Below are positions 1 to 7,794 of a stretch of 46,942 nt of DNA, piece after piece. Position numbers and translations under genes: made by a program. The notes beneath the pieces were generated by a model. The model worked only from the letters and a program-made list of their open reading frames with translations, had not been told where the DNA came from and did not search any database. Source of the DNA: Flavobacteriaceae bacterium. Its GTDB lineage: Bacteria; Bacteroidota; Bacteroidia; Flavobacteriales; Flavobacteriaceae. Position 1 is the first letter of the stretch; the number at the start of each line of letters is the position of its first letter. The stretch is taken from positions 1 to 46,942 of the forward strand of contig JAAZVY010000008.1 in the NCBI GenBank assembly GCA_018623195.1, in the 5' to 3' direction.

Positions 1-2
1 AT

Positions 3-1301
3 CAATTGAGAATTGCTGCCTTTGGAGCTGGAGGAAAAGGTTACAGTGATCTGACCAATGCTTATAACAGTGGAGCTAACCGTATTGTCGCACTTTGCGA
101 CATCGACCCTAAGCAGGCCGCTCGCGCCATGGCTGATCACCCTAAGGCAAAGTTCTATCATGACTACCGAGTGCTTTTAGATAAAGAACGTATTGACGCG
201 GTGACAATTAGCACGCCTGATCATACTCATGCGGTGATGACTTATGACGCCATGATGCAGGGTAAGGCAGTGTATGTTCAAAAGCCGTTAACGCATACCA
301 TTGCTGAGGCAAGATTGCTTACCGAAACTGCTAGAGAACAACGTGTGGTAACTCAGATGGGTAACCAAGGAGGTTCTAACCAAGGCGTTGTGAAGGTGAA
401 AGAATGGATTGATTCGGGAATTGTAGGTGAGGTAAAACACGTGAATGTTTGGACGAATCGCCCGGTATGGCCACAAGGTATTTCGATGCCAGAGGCCGAC
501 GAACAAGCACTTCCTGAAGACGTAGCTTGGGATCTTTGGTTAGGCCCAGCGAGTAAGCGACCTTATACACCTAATCTTCACCCATTTAACTGGAGAGGTT
601 TCTGGGAGTATGGTACAGGTGCACTGGGAGATATGGGTTGTCACCTTTTTGATGCACCTTATAAGGCACTTGGTTTAGGTTATCCTGTAGCCGTTCAAGC
701 GAGTGTTGCTGACGTATACTCTAGAATGTGGACCCCAGATTACACTCCTGAGGCTTGCCCAATCTCTACCCGAGTAACGATTGATTTCCCTGGCGGGGTT
801 GTCTTTGAATGGACAGATGGTGGAATTCAGCCTGCACTTCCAGACCTACTGGTAGAAAATAATTTCGTTCCAGATTCGAGCGGAGTGATGATGATTGGTA
901 GCAAAGGAATCATTACCGTGGATACGTACGGTAATCATCCGAAACTATTCATCGAAGGTAGAGAGGTGGAGCACTTCGATACCGATGCTCAAGGCAACTT
1001 AGATTTAATTCACAATGCTTCTTGGACCGAAGCAGTTAAGGCCGGATACGGTTCTGACCAGCATAAAGCGCTTACTTCGTCATTCGATTATGCAGGACCA
1101 TTCACTGAAACGGTGCTTATGGGGAACATCGCAATCCGCGCACACCAAATGCGTCGCGAAAATGAAAACGGGCGTTTCGACTACTTTGGTCGTCGTAAGC
1201 TCTACTGGAATGGTGAAGACATGCGCATTACCAATCTTGAAGAAGCCAATCAGTTTGTTACTAAGCCATACCGAGAAGGTTGGCACCGTGCAAATCTTTA
1301 A
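3..1301 (+). CDS. Gfo/Idh/MocA family oxidoreductase, 5' end outside the window
   Basis: NAD(P)-dependent oxidoreductase of the Gfo/Idh/MocA family, usually acting on sugars or sugar derivatives; the substrate cannot be told from sequence. Visible are an N-terminal Rossmann start with GAGGKG, the CDIDP end of the second strand, the sugar-dehydrogenase lysine motif VQKPLTHT (the family usually has EKP, here QKP) near residue 93 counted from the TTG at base 6, and the C-terminal GDMGCHLFDA segment. The frame is open to the window edge and the first internal candidate start is only a TTG immediately before the Rossmann strand. Family members of this type usually carry an N-terminal Tat or Sec signal, so the true start is probably upstream of base 1. 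The gene ends at a strong hairpin terminator shared with the convergent plsC-like gene. Confidence 0.88.
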   Translation, partial: QLRIAAFGAGGKGYSDLTNAYNSGANRIVALCDIDPKQAARAMADHPKAKFYHDYRVLLDKERIDAVTISTPDHTHAVMTYDAMMQGKAVYVQKPLTHTIAEARLLTETAREQRVVTQMGNQGGSNQGVVKVKEWIDSGIVGEVKHVNVWTNRPVWPQGISMPEADEQALPEDVAWDLWLGPASKRPYTPNLHPFNWRGFWEYGTGALGDMGCHLFDAPYKALGLGYPVAVQASVADVYSRMWTPDYTPEACPISTRVTIDFPGGVVFEWTDGGIQPALPDLLVENNFVPDSSGVMMIGSKGIITVDTYGNHPKLFIEGREVEHFDTDAQGNLDLIHNASWTEAVKAGYGSDQHKALTSSFDYAGPFTETVLMGNIAIRAHQMRRENENGRFDYFGRRKLYWNGEDMRITNLEEANQFVTKPYREGWHRANL

Positions 1302-1304
1302 TAT

Positions 1305-1330
1305 AAAACGCCCTTCGGGGCGTTTTTTTA
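1305..1330. terminator. Bidirectional intrinsic terminator
   Basis: A perfect 9-bp stem (AAAACGCCC at 1305-1313, loop TTCG, GGGCGTTTT at 1318-1326) is followed by a T-run on the plus strand and by an A-run before it, which reads as a T-run on the minus strand. It lies between the convergent oxidoreductase and acyltransferase genes and can serve both. Confidence 0.85.
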
Positions 1331-2059
1331 TTCTTTTAAAGCCGAACGAACCGCAGCCTCTGCCTGTGCGATAATGGCGTTTTTATCTCCCTTATTTTCT
1401 ATAGGCTTGTGAACGATATACTCCATGCGAACCCCAACTTGTAATGGGAAAAGGCCCTTGCTTGTAAACTGATAAGCTCTATTAATAGTAAGAGGCACTA
1501 AAAGAGCATCAGGAGCAGCATCTAATAAGGCAGAAACCCCAGCAGTTTTAAAAGGCTTCATCGAGCCACTTCTACTTCTTGTGCCCTCCGGGTAAATGAC
1601 AGCGGCAAACTTCTTTTTATTGATGAATTGACCTAGTTTTTGAATCTGTGGAATCGCCTGTTTCGGATTTTTTCGATCGATAGTTACCGACCCTCCGTTT
1701 CTAATATTGTACGAAATCGTGGGTATGCCTCGTGCCAATTCTTGCTTTACCACAAATTTTGGGTGATACTTTCTAAAGAACCAGAAGATGGGTGGAATAT
1801 CGTACATGCTTTGGTGGTTCGCCGTAAATATGAGAGGGCGATTATCGGGCAACAACTCTCTTCCTTCGACTTTATAGGTAGCCCCTAAAATTCGAGTTGA
1901 ATTGGTGAGACTCATTGTAATGATTGAAATAATGGCATCGTGCGCACGATGTCCGAAAAGTTTTAGGGTAATTCGCTGTAAAGGATCGAAGATGACCAAA
2001 ATAAGCCCAAAGGCTAGATAGAATATCGGAGATAGCAAGTAGCTAAGCAGTGTTCTCAT
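1328..2059 (-). CDS. 1-acyl-sn-glycerol-3-phosphate acyltransferase (PlsC family)
   Basis: Membrane-associated acyltransferase that makes phosphatidic acid from lysophosphatidic acid. The PlsC block I motif NHQSMYD (His82 and Asp87, HX4D) and block III motif YPEGTRSR (Glu158-Arg161) are both intact. An N-terminal hydrophobic segment (about residues 5-24) anchors it. An upstream in-frame codon at 2089 exists, but it lies inside the terminator hairpin of the upstream gene, so I chose ATG at 2059, giving 243 residues, normal for the family. It is transcribed alone. PlsC could also acylate ornithine lipids or other lysolipids; the family assignment is secure, the exact acceptor is not. Confidence 0.88.
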   Translation of the reverse strand: MRTLLSYLLSPIFYLAFGLILVIFDPLQRITLKLFGHRAHDAIISIITMSLTNSTRILGATYKVEGRELLPDNRPLIFTANHQSMYDIPPIFWFFRKYHPKFVVKQELARGIPTISYNIRNGGSVTIDRKNPKQAIPQIQKLGQFINKKKFAAVIYPEGTRSRSGSMKPFKTAGVSALLDAAPDALLVPLTINRAYQFTSKGLFPLQVGVRMEYIVHKPIENKGDKNAIIAQAEAAVRSALKE

Positions 2060-2073
2060 GGGTGTAAATCTAT

Positions 2074-2102
2074 AAAAAAACCACTCCAATGCGGAGTGGT
2101 TT
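2074..2102 (-). terminator. Intrinsic terminator of the bacilliredoxin gene
   Basis: On the minus strand a 10-bp perfect stem (AAACCACTCC / GGAGTGGTTT on the plus strand, loop AATGC) runs into a seven-base T tract. It lies 26 bp beyond the bacilliredoxin stop codon. Confidence 0.85.
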
Positions 2103-2127
2103 CTAAGTCACAAAACGTGATTATGAA

Positions 2128-2544
2128 TTATGCGCAGAATTCGTCGTAAGCACCTTTTAGATTGTCGGCAATCATTTGTGCAGGACGACCTTCAATGTGA
2201 TGACGCTCGATCATATGTACTAACTCTCCATCTTTGAAAAGGGCCATACAAGGCGAAGAAGGAGGAAAAGGTACCATCATCTCACGAGCTTTATTTACCG
2301 CTTCAATATCGAAACCTGCAAAAGCTGTCACAATTCGATCAGGAGTATGAGGGTGTGCTAAACTTATTTTTGCAGCAGGGCGAGCATTCGCAGCAGCACA
2401 ACCACATACAGAGTTAATAACGATAAGGGTGGTGCCTTCTGCATTAAGCGCAGTTTCTACTGCCTCTGCGGTCACTACCTCTTCAAACCCAGCAACCGTT
2501 AGGTCGTGCTTCATGGGTAAAACAAGTTCTTCTGGATACATCAT
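2128..2544 (-). CDS. BrxA/BrxB family bacilliredoxin (YphP/YqiW-like)
   Basis: Thioredoxin-fold protein of the BrxA/BrxB (formerly DUF1094) family, which in Bacillus reduces bacillithiol-mixed disulfides. The signature [13 protein letters not shown] is present with the CGC redox motif at Cys47 and Cys49, and the [20 protein letters not shown] segment fits the family's C-terminal half. Length 138 is typical. I placed the start at the ATG at 2544 (MMYPEELV) because the family begins at about this point; a TTG at 2562 and the ATG at 2541 are alternatives. A TAtcTTTG promoter element lies 33 bp upstream of the start. Bacteroidota of this type often make bacillithiol or use this fold with unknown thiols, so the exact thiol partner is inferred. 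Confidence 0.9.
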   Translation of the reverse strand: MMYPEELVLPMKHDLTVAGFEEVVTAEAVETALNAEGTTLIVINSVCGCAAANARPAAKISLAHPHTPDRIVTAFAGFDIEAVNKAREMMVPFPPSSPCMALFKDGELVHMIERHHIEGRPAQMIADNLKGAYDEFCA

Positions 2545-2576
2545 ATCGAAATTTTTTATCAAGCTTATTTAGACTA

Positions 2577-2584
2577 CAAAGATA
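2577..2584 (-). promoter_or_regulatory. Bacteroidota -7 promoter element for the bacilliredoxin gene
   Basis: Reads TATCTTTG on the minus strand, an exact match to the Bacteroidota consensus TAnnTTTG, 32 bp before the ATG at 2544. No clear -33 TTG was found. Confidence 0.55.
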
Positions 2585-2600
2585 GGGTTTTTCAAAAGTG

Positions 2601-2608
2601 TATCTTTG
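2601..2608 (+). promoter_or_regulatory. Bacteroidota -7 promoter element for the TerB-DnaJ operon
   Basis: TATCTTTG matches TAnnTTTG exactly and ends 5 bp before the ATG at 2614, so the message would be leaderless or have only a few bases of leader. It sits 16 bp from an identical element pointing the other way. Confidence 0.55.
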
Positions 2609-2613
2609 CCCTC

Positions 2614-3330
2614 ATGCGTTCAATTGCACCTATTATTGGAGCCTTTATCGGCTATTTTGTACTGCGTTTTCCTGGAGCTATTCTCGGCTATTTTATCGGT
2701 AGAATGTTTCAGTCAAACGTAACCGTTAAAACCTTTAGTCATTCGAGATCTATCGACTTTGACTTTGGCATCAACCTTATTTCATTAGCGACTGCCATCA
2801 TCAAGGCCGATGGTAAAGTAGATCAGGCTGAGCTTGATTATGTTCGTCAGTTTTTTATCAGAAACTACGGTATTCAGCGTGCTAATGAGGTTTTCAGAAG
2901 TTTCAAGTCTCAAATCAATCAGAGCGAGATTAACGTCGCAAAAATTGCCTCCACATTTCGATCATATACTTCCTATGCGACACGAGAACAGATCTTATAT
3001 TTTTTAATTGACCTTGCTAAGTCTGACGGTAGTATTAGTCAATCAGAGATCGACAAACTAGCCGAAATAGCTCGTTATTTGGGGGTACAACAATGGGAGC
3101 GTCTAAGAGCCCTATTCGAAGATAGTTCTGATCAGGCCTATAAGGTTCTAGGGATTGAGCCTTCTGCCACTAATGAGGAAATTAAAAAGGCGTACCGTAG
3201 CTTAGCTAAAACCTATCATCCCGATAAGGTAATTACCGATGACCCTGCTCTTAAAGCAGGAGCAGAGGAGAAGTTTAAACAGATTCAAAAGGCCTACGAT
3301 ACCCTTCAAAAAGAACGAGGAATTAAATAA
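2614..3330 (+). CDS. Membrane-anchored TerB and DnaJ domain co-chaperone (DjlA-like)
   Basis: DjlA-type architecture: an N-terminal glycine-zipper membrane segment (about residues 5-30, GAFIGYF...GYFIGRM), a TerB helical domain (about 50-165, with the acidic [13 protein letters not shown] and [13 protein letters not shown] repeats), and a C-terminal J domain (about 174-238) with the DnaK-stimulating HPD motif at residues 202-204. The protein would sit in the inner membrane and recruit DnaK to clients there. Its stop overlaps the next gene's start by one base (TAATG), so it is translationally coupled to the HupE-like gene. Length 238 is a little shorter than Escherichia coli DjlA (about 270). 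Confidence 0.88.
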   Translation: MRSIAPIIGAFIGYFVLRFPGAILGYFIGRMFQSNVTVKTFSHSRSIDFDFGINLISLATAIIKADGKVDQAELDYVRQFFIRNYGIQRANEVFRSFKSQINQSEINVAKIASTFRSYTSYATREQILYFLIDLAKSDGSISQSEIDKLAEIARYLGVQQWERLRALFEDSSDQAYKVLGIEPSATNEEIKKAYRSLAKTYHPDKVITDDPALKAGAEEKFKQIQKAYDTLQKERGIK

Positions 3331-3908
3331 TGGACACACTGTTTTTCTACTTTGAACTAGGAATCAACCACGTACTGGATCCGAACGGGTACGATCACGT
3401 ACTCTTCATGTTTGCCCTTGCCTTACCTTACACATTTAAGTCATTTTCTAGACTATTAGTGTTGGCAACGGCCTTTACCTTGGCTCATTGCCTCTCACTT
3501 GCCTTAGCCGCTTTTAATGTGATGCGTGTGGATGCAGGAATTATTGAATTTCTAATACCTATAACCATTGCGCTCACTGCCGTTCACAACTTAATAGCCA
3601 GTAGTAACTCAAAAGGATCTTATGGTATTCAACTGGCCGCAACGGTGTTCTTTGGTTTAATACACGGGTTCGGGTTTTCTAATTATTTCAGGATGATCAT
3701 GAGTGGAGAATCGAGCAAGCTCACCGCACTCACCGGATTTACCTTGGGCATTGAGTTAGCTCAAATCATTGTGATTACTTCGACCTTACTATTAACGCTT
3801 TTGATTGCGCTTTTGGCTAGTGAACGAAAGCCTCTTATCTTACGTATTCTTTCAGCTTTAGTATTGATTCTGTCAATCAAAATAGCTGTGGGTAACTGGC
3901 CATTCTAA
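3330..3908 (+). CDS. HupE/UreJ family membrane protein
   Basis: Polytopic inner-membrane protein (about six helices) of the HupE/UreJ family, whose members are linked to nickel or cobalt transport in hydrogenase and urease operons; in Bacteroidota such genes occur without either enzyme and the role is unproven. Conserved family motifs are visible: GINHVLDPNGYDHVLF with His14, Asp22 and His23 in the first helix, TLAHCLSLAL in the middle, and FGLIHGFGFS in the fourth or fifth helix. These His/Asp residues within membrane segments are the expected metal ligands. It overlaps both neighbours by a single base. No urease or hydrogenase gene is in the window, so the transported metal cannot be stated. 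Confidence 0.82.
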   Translation: MDTLFFYFELGINHVLDPNGYDHVLFMFALALPYTFKSFSRLLVLATAFTLAHCLSLALAAFNVMRVDAGIIEFLIPITIALTAVHNLIASSNSKGSYGIQLAATVFFGLIHGFGFSNYFRMIMSGESSKLTALTGFTLGIELAQIIVITSTLLLTLLIALLASERKPLILRILSALVLILSIKIAVGNWPF

Positions 3909-4333
3909 TGGAAGCAAAAAAACAACAGAAATACGATCTCGCTTATCTCGCAATGGCTAAACGCTGGGGCGAACTATCTCACTGTAACCGCAAGAAGGTA
4001 GGAGCGCTTATTGTAAAAGATCGTATGATCATTTCTGACGGATATAACGGCACCCCCACCGGCTTCGAAAACCCCTGTGAAGACGAAGAAAACTATACGA
4101 AATGGTATGTGCTTCACGCTGAAGCCAATGCTATTTTGAAGGTTGCAAGCTCCACACAATCTTGCAAAGGAGCTACGCTATACCTTACTCTTTCTCCATG
4201 TCGCGAATGCAGTAAGCTAGTTTATCAGGCAGGCATTAAAAGACTAGTTTACGATAAGGCCTATAAAGACACCACCGGTTTAGAATTTCTTCAAAAGGCC
4301 GGAGTTGAAGTCGTGCAGTTAGATGCAGAATAA
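3908..4333 (+). CDS. Deoxycytidylate (dCMP) deaminase
   Basis: Zinc-dependent cytidine/deoxycytidylate deaminase converting dCMP to dUMP for dTTP synthesis. The catalytic HAE motif (His70, Glu72) and the zinc-binding SPCRECS motif (Cys98, Cys101) are intact, and the N-terminal CNRKKVGALIVKD and GYNGTPTGFENPC segments are typical of dCMP deaminases rather than tRNA or cytosine deaminases. At 141 residues it is full length. The start overlaps the HupE-like stop by one base, so it is the third gene of a coupled operon; no functional link with the other two is evident. Confidence 0.92.
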   Translation: MEAKKQQKYDLAYLAMAKRWGELSHCNRKKVGALIVKDRMIISDGYNGTPTGFENPCEDEENYTKWYVLHAEANAILKVASSTQSCKGATLYLTLSPCRECSKLVYQAGIKRLVYDKAYKDTTGLEFLQKAGVEVVQLDAE

Positions 4334-4363
4334 CGATGCTTGGTGAATGGTGTCGTTTAGAGC

Positions 4364-4561
4364 CTATTTTAATTTCTCTTTTACCTTCAGAGATTGAAGA
4401 TTGATAAGTACGATCATAACTACAATTAACGAAACTAACACTCCGTAAATAGCAGTTCTAGAATCGTCTGCCCACATGTCGTTATAGTTGATGTGATAAG
4501 CATTGAATACAGCTAATCCGATAGCTATAAAAATGATGATGTAAGAGACAATCTTGTTCAT
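4364..4561 (-). CDS. Small two-helix membrane protein
   Basis: I do not recognise this 65-residue protein. It has two hydrophobic segments (about residues 5-21 and 38-54) separated by a short polar loop with several Asp and Trp, and ends in a basic tail (KVKEKLK), so the C-terminus is probably cytoplasmic. It follows the MarC-family gene by 10 bp on the same strand and is almost certainly cotranscribed with it. Function unknown. Confidence 0.65.
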   Translation of the reverse strand: MNKIVSYIIIFIAIGLAVFNAYHINYNDMWADDSRTAIYGVLVSLIVVMIVLINLQSLKVKEKLK

Positions 4562-4571
4562 AGTATTCTAT

Positions 4572-5150
4572 TTAAAAAAGTTGTGGTGCGTTTGCTGCAA
4601 AAAGCTTTACAGCGATAGCGAGTAGAACAATTCCAAAAACTTTTCTGATCACTGTTAGGCCATTATTACCTAGAATCTTTTCAATATGCTTCGAAGATTT
4701 TAGTACTACATAAACCACGATTAGATTAAGAATGATGGCGACAATAATGTTTTGAACATCATATTCTGCCCGTAGCGACAGAATAGAAGTCATGGTACCT
4801 GCACCGGCAATTAGCGGAAACGCAATCGGCACCACCGAAGCTGTCTCAGGAGCTTCTTCTCCGAAAATGCTTATCCCTAAAATCATCTCAAGCGCTAGGA
4901 AGAAAATTACAATTGCACCGGCCACAGCAAATGAATTCACATCAATACCGATCAGGCTCAGAATTTTCTCTCCAATAAAAAGAAACGCAATCATAATAAC
5001 CCCGGCTACGATAGAGGCTTTCTCAGACTGGATGTGTCCTACCTTCTGTCGTAGAGAAATAATGATTGGTACTGAACCGAGAATATCGATTACGGCGAAA
5101 AGAATCATTGACGCCGTTAGAATTTCTTTGCTGTTAAATTGAATATCCAT
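4572..5150 (-). CDS. MarC family integral membrane protein
   Basis: Six-helix inner-membrane protein of the MarC (UPF0056) family. The family was once tied to antibiotic resistance but its transport activity is not established. The sequence shows the expected six hydrophobic segments, the conserved AVIDILGSVPI in helix 1 and the FPLIAGAGTMTSIL motif around residue 115. At 192 residues it is of normal length. A TAACTTTG promoter element lies 23 bp upstream of the start, so transcription starts between this gene and the regulator upstream of it. It is followed closely by a 65-residue membrane protein. Confidence 0.86.
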   Translation of the reverse strand: MDIQFNSKEILTASMILFAVIDILGSVPIIISLRQKVGHIQSEKASIVAGVIMIAFLFIGEKILSLIGIDVNSFAVAGAIVIFFLALEMILGISIFGEEAPETASVVPIAFPLIAGAGTMTSILSLRAEYDVQNIIVAIILNLIVVYVVLKSSKHIEKILGNNGLTVIRKVFGIVLLAIAVKLFAANAPQLF

Positions 5151-5173
5151 TGTACTACGCTGATTAGGTAGTG

Positions 5174-5181
5174 CAAAGTTA
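5174..5181 (-). promoter_or_regulatory. Bacteroidota -7 promoter element for the marC-like gene
   Basis: Reads TAACTTTG on the minus strand (TAnnTTTG consensus), 23 bp before the ATG at 5150 and inside the 47-bp gap after the AraC-type gene. Confidence 0.5.
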
Positions 5182-5197
5182 TCCCAAATTTTGAGGG

Positions 5198-6715
5198 TTA
5201 GACGATTTCTGTGAAATATTGTCTAGGTGTCTTCCCTACGTGTCTTTTAAACGCAGAAGTATAAGCATCGATAGACATAAACCCCGCCATTTCGGCCATT
5301 TGAATAGATGATTTGTTAGATATTAACTCAGGGTTTTTTCTCACCTCAGAAATAAGATATTCAACCCTGTAACTTGAGATATATTCTGAGAAGGAGACCC
5401 CAATATTTTTATTAAATACCTGTGATAGATAAGCTGTATTTGTATTTAATTCCGTAGCCAAGGAAGAAAGCGAGATGTTATTATTAAGAAACCCTTTTTC
5501 AGAGGTCCATTGCTGAATAGCTTTGTGCAGTTTTTCAAAAACCTCGGACTTTTCAACGTCGATATTAGGTTGCTGAATGCTAGTACTTCTAACTCGACCT
5601 TTCTTTACTTCAGTTCTTTTTAGAAAAAAATAGATCGTAAAAACTACGATAAACAGGATGACGATAAGAATAAAAATATCGCGTCTTGCAATATGGCTGC
5701 GAGTAAATTCTAACCCCACCTTATCTCTATCGGATTGATTATAGTAATACAACTTCCCAATAAATTCATTTTTTGAGTCACTCTCATTGGTGAGACCGAC
5801 AAGTTCTTCATAAAGAGAACTGCCATTTGTAAATGGGGGATAATCTAGTATTTGAAGTATAGAATCCGCTTTTATTAGATATTCATAACTGTGTAAAGGT
5901 TGGTCTAACTTTTTTAATGCTACAGCAATGGTATAATAAACAGTTGGTAGTTTGCTTTGATGAAAAGCTGACAGGTTTAGAATAAGTGAATCTTTACTCT
6001 TTGAAAAATTCCCCTCTTTAAGATCCATCAACGAACCAATAATGATATGGTCATTGTAAAGAGTTTTGTCTAGTTTGATTCCAGATATAGCTAGTGATTT
6101 ATAATATCCTGCCTGTGACAGATTATTTTCGTCCAGGTAATTTTTTGCAATCTCTAGGTAAATCCAATACTTATTTGCATTTCTTTCACCTGGGTATTGT
6201 TTGTTCAGATCAGAAAGAGTGTTTTCTAGGAACGAGTTAATATCTTTTTGCCTGTTTGTTTCTCTGTAAATTCCTGTTATGGCCAAGATATTATCAATCA
6301 TTCCGTTCTTCCAATTAGCCGCTATAGCAGCGTCTAAAGATTCTTCGAACAGAGTTAAAGCGTTCAGATAATCACCTTTATAATATTCTTTAGAGGCTAT
6401 TAAATAGTGGTTTGCAGCAACTTCTCGCTTATTGTTTAAAGCCTTGGAAATTGTGTTTAATTGGCTTAAAATTTTCCCTTGATCAACTTCATGTATCGAA
6501 TACCAGTACTTCCACCTTAAAACTTTTAGCTGTTCAATAGTATCGTTTAACTCTATTGCTTTTGAAAGGTGATTATCAAAAACCGTTTTTAGTGAATCTA
6601 GGCTGTCCTTTTCTTCATACAGATCTTCAAGGGAGTAGTATTGATCATAATCACCATTCTGGCCAAAAGAAAAGTTTAGAATAAACAGGAAAAAGAATAT
6701 AATTAGCCCCCTCAC
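5198..6715 (-). CDS. Membrane-anchored TPR-containing AraC family transcription regulator
   Basis: Bacteroidota-type one-protein sensor: a signal peptide (residues 1-18, ending SFGQ), a periplasmic helical TPR-like region (about 40-330, with paired-helix units such as YYKGDYLNALTLFEES), one transmembrane helix (about 346-365) followed by a basic stretch, and a cytoplasmic AraC helix-turn-helix domain (about 395-503, with SLSSLATELNTNTAYLSQVF and AEMAGFMSIDAYTSAFKRHV). The periplasmic part probably senses a ligand or envelope state and drives DNA binding across the membrane. It is the last gene of a four-gene operon and overlaps the DUF6503-like lipoprotein gene by 4 bp (ATGA), suggesting that lipoprotein is functionally linked. 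Ligand unknown. Confidence 0.87.
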   Translation of the reverse strand: MRGLIIFFFLFILNFSFGQNGDYDQYYSLEDLYEEKDSLDSLKTVFDNHLSKAIELNDTIEQLKVLRWKYWYSIHEVDQGKILSQLNTISKALNNKREVAANHYLIASKEYYKGDYLNALTLFEESLDAAIAANWKNGMIDNILAITGIYRETNRQKDINSFLENTLSDLNKQYPGERNANKYWIYLEIAKNYLDENNLSQAGYYKSLAISGIKLDKTLYNDHIIIGSLMDLKEGNFSKSKDSLILNLSAFHQSKLPTVYYTIAVALKKLDQPLHSYEYLIKADSILQILDYPPFTNGSSLYEELVGLTNESDSKNEFIGKLYYYNQSDRDKVGLEFTRSHIARRDIFILIVILFIVVFTIYFFLKRTEVKKGRVRSTSIQQPNIDVEKSEVFEKLHKAIQQWTSEKGFLNNNISLSSLATELNTNTAYLSQVFNKNIGVSFSEYISSYRVEYLISEVRKNPELISNKSSIQMAEMAGFMSIDAYTSAFKRHVGKTPRQYFTEIV

Positions 6716-7431
6716 TCCGAAACAATTTTAGAGAGTAACTCCAATTTGCCTTTCTCAAATAGTATTGGCAAGCTATCTAATGGGGTCCCTTTAGGAGCTT
6801 TGTAGTTGTCGTAATCGAGAAATATAAAATTCCCTTGAGGTCTTTGATAGGCTTTTCTGAAGCGAATTCCTCCATCATTGATATGAAAATCATAAGATAG
6901 GTAAGAAAGTGCATAGGTTGAGGTATCGAAGTAATATCGATAAGTATCCTCATGGTCGGTGCCCCCATTCTCCTCTGAGAAGGACACCTTTAGCGTAGCG
7001 TATTCTTTTCCTTCAATGAATGTATTTTCTAGAAGTGTAATGATCGCCGCATCGTCTTTTAGAGGCAAGGGTAGCTGATAAAAATAGGCCACTGAATTAA
7101 GAGAGTTAGAGAATCGTGTTTCATCTTCTTCAGTGAGCTTAAGTCTTTCACCATTAATACTTCGACTAAATTCCGTAGAGTTCCAAAGGCTGTCGATTTG
7201 AATAATCGGTTGTCCGGTTATAGAGTCTTGTAGTTGAATTTTTTTGGTGTAGAGATAAGGAGATCGAGTTCTGTCGATAAGGTAAGTGTATTCTCTGAAT
7301 TTAAATTCTACCGGTTCTTTATAGAAGTTTTCAAACCCGTGATATTCAATAGAAGATTCAATGATTCGGGTAGCCTCTTCTTGACAAGAAGATAGTGAGA
7401 TGAGAAGGATCAGCGTAATTAAGCGATTCAT
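6712..7431 (-). CDS. Putative outer-membrane lipoprotein, DUF6503-like
   Basis: A 239-residue lipoprotein: a short hydrophobic signal ending in the lipobox LSSC (Cys16), then a beta-rich domain beginning ESSIEYHGFENF, which is the typical opening of the Bacteroidota DUF6503 family (function unknown). Charged and aromatic residues dominate and there is no obvious enzyme motif. The start overlaps the DUF2237 stop by 4 bp and its own stop overlaps the AraC-type sensor by 4 bp, so the three are translationally coupled. A role as ligand-binding partner of the membrane regulator is inference only. Confidence 0.65.
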   Translation of the reverse strand: MNRLITLILLISLSSCQEEATRIIESSIEYHGFENFYKEPVEFKFREYTYLIDRTRSPYLYTKKIQLQDSITGQPIIQIDSLWNSTEFSRSINGERLKLTEEDETRFSNSLNSVAYFYQLPLPLKDDAAIITLLENTFIEGKEYATLKVSFSEENGGTDHEDTYRYYFDTSTYALSYLSYDFHINDGGIRFRKAYQRPQGNFIFLDYDNYKAPKGTPLDSLPILFEKGKLELLSKIVSE

Positions 7432-7790
7432 AGGGCAAATTCTTTCAATACATCGATTGAAACGAATGATAGTGTTTTGTGATGACTGGCTTCGAGCTTG
7501 ATTTTTGGGGCAACCCCCGCCTCGTAGGCCTCATACCAACGGGTTACACATAAACACCAGAAATCACCGGGCTTGAGACCAGGGAAATGATAATAGGGGT
7601 TAGGTGTAATCAGATCGTTTCCTTTCGATAAACTGAAAGATAAGAATTCTTCGGTCACTTGAGCACACACGGTATGCGTACCGTGGTCTTGCGCTATGGT
7701 GTGACAGTATCCGTCTCTAAAATATCCCGTAAGTGGATCAAAGCAACAGGCTACCAAAGGAGTTCCTAAAACATTTAGTGCCTGCTCCAT
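7428..7790 (-). CDS. DUF2237 family protein
   Basis: Cytoplasmic protein of the conserved DUF2237 family, function unknown. The signature runs NVLGTPLVACCFDPLTGYFRD, then CHTIAQDHGTHTVCAQVTEEF, and later PGDFWCLCVTRWYEA; several conserved Cys (in the ACC, VCAQ and WCLC segments) and His could bind metal or be redox active. I chose the ATG at 7790, giving 120 residues and a start 4 bp after the DUF3050 stop; an alternative codon at 7835 would add 15 residues overlapping that gene. It is the second gene of the DUF3050-DUF2237-lipoprotein-regulator operon. Confidence 0.84.
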   Translation of the reverse strand: MEQALNVLGTPLVACCFDPLTGYFRDGYCHTIAQDHGTHTVCAQVTEEFLSFSLSKGNDLITPNPYYHFPGLKPGDFWCLCVTRWYEAYEAGVAPKIKLEASHHKTLSFVSIDVLKEFAL

Positions 7791-7794
7791 ATCT

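Noticed and set aside
2060-2089. Longer N-terminus of the PlsC protein
   Set aside because: The extra codons lie in the terminator hairpin of the upstream gene; ATG 2059 gives the normal family start.
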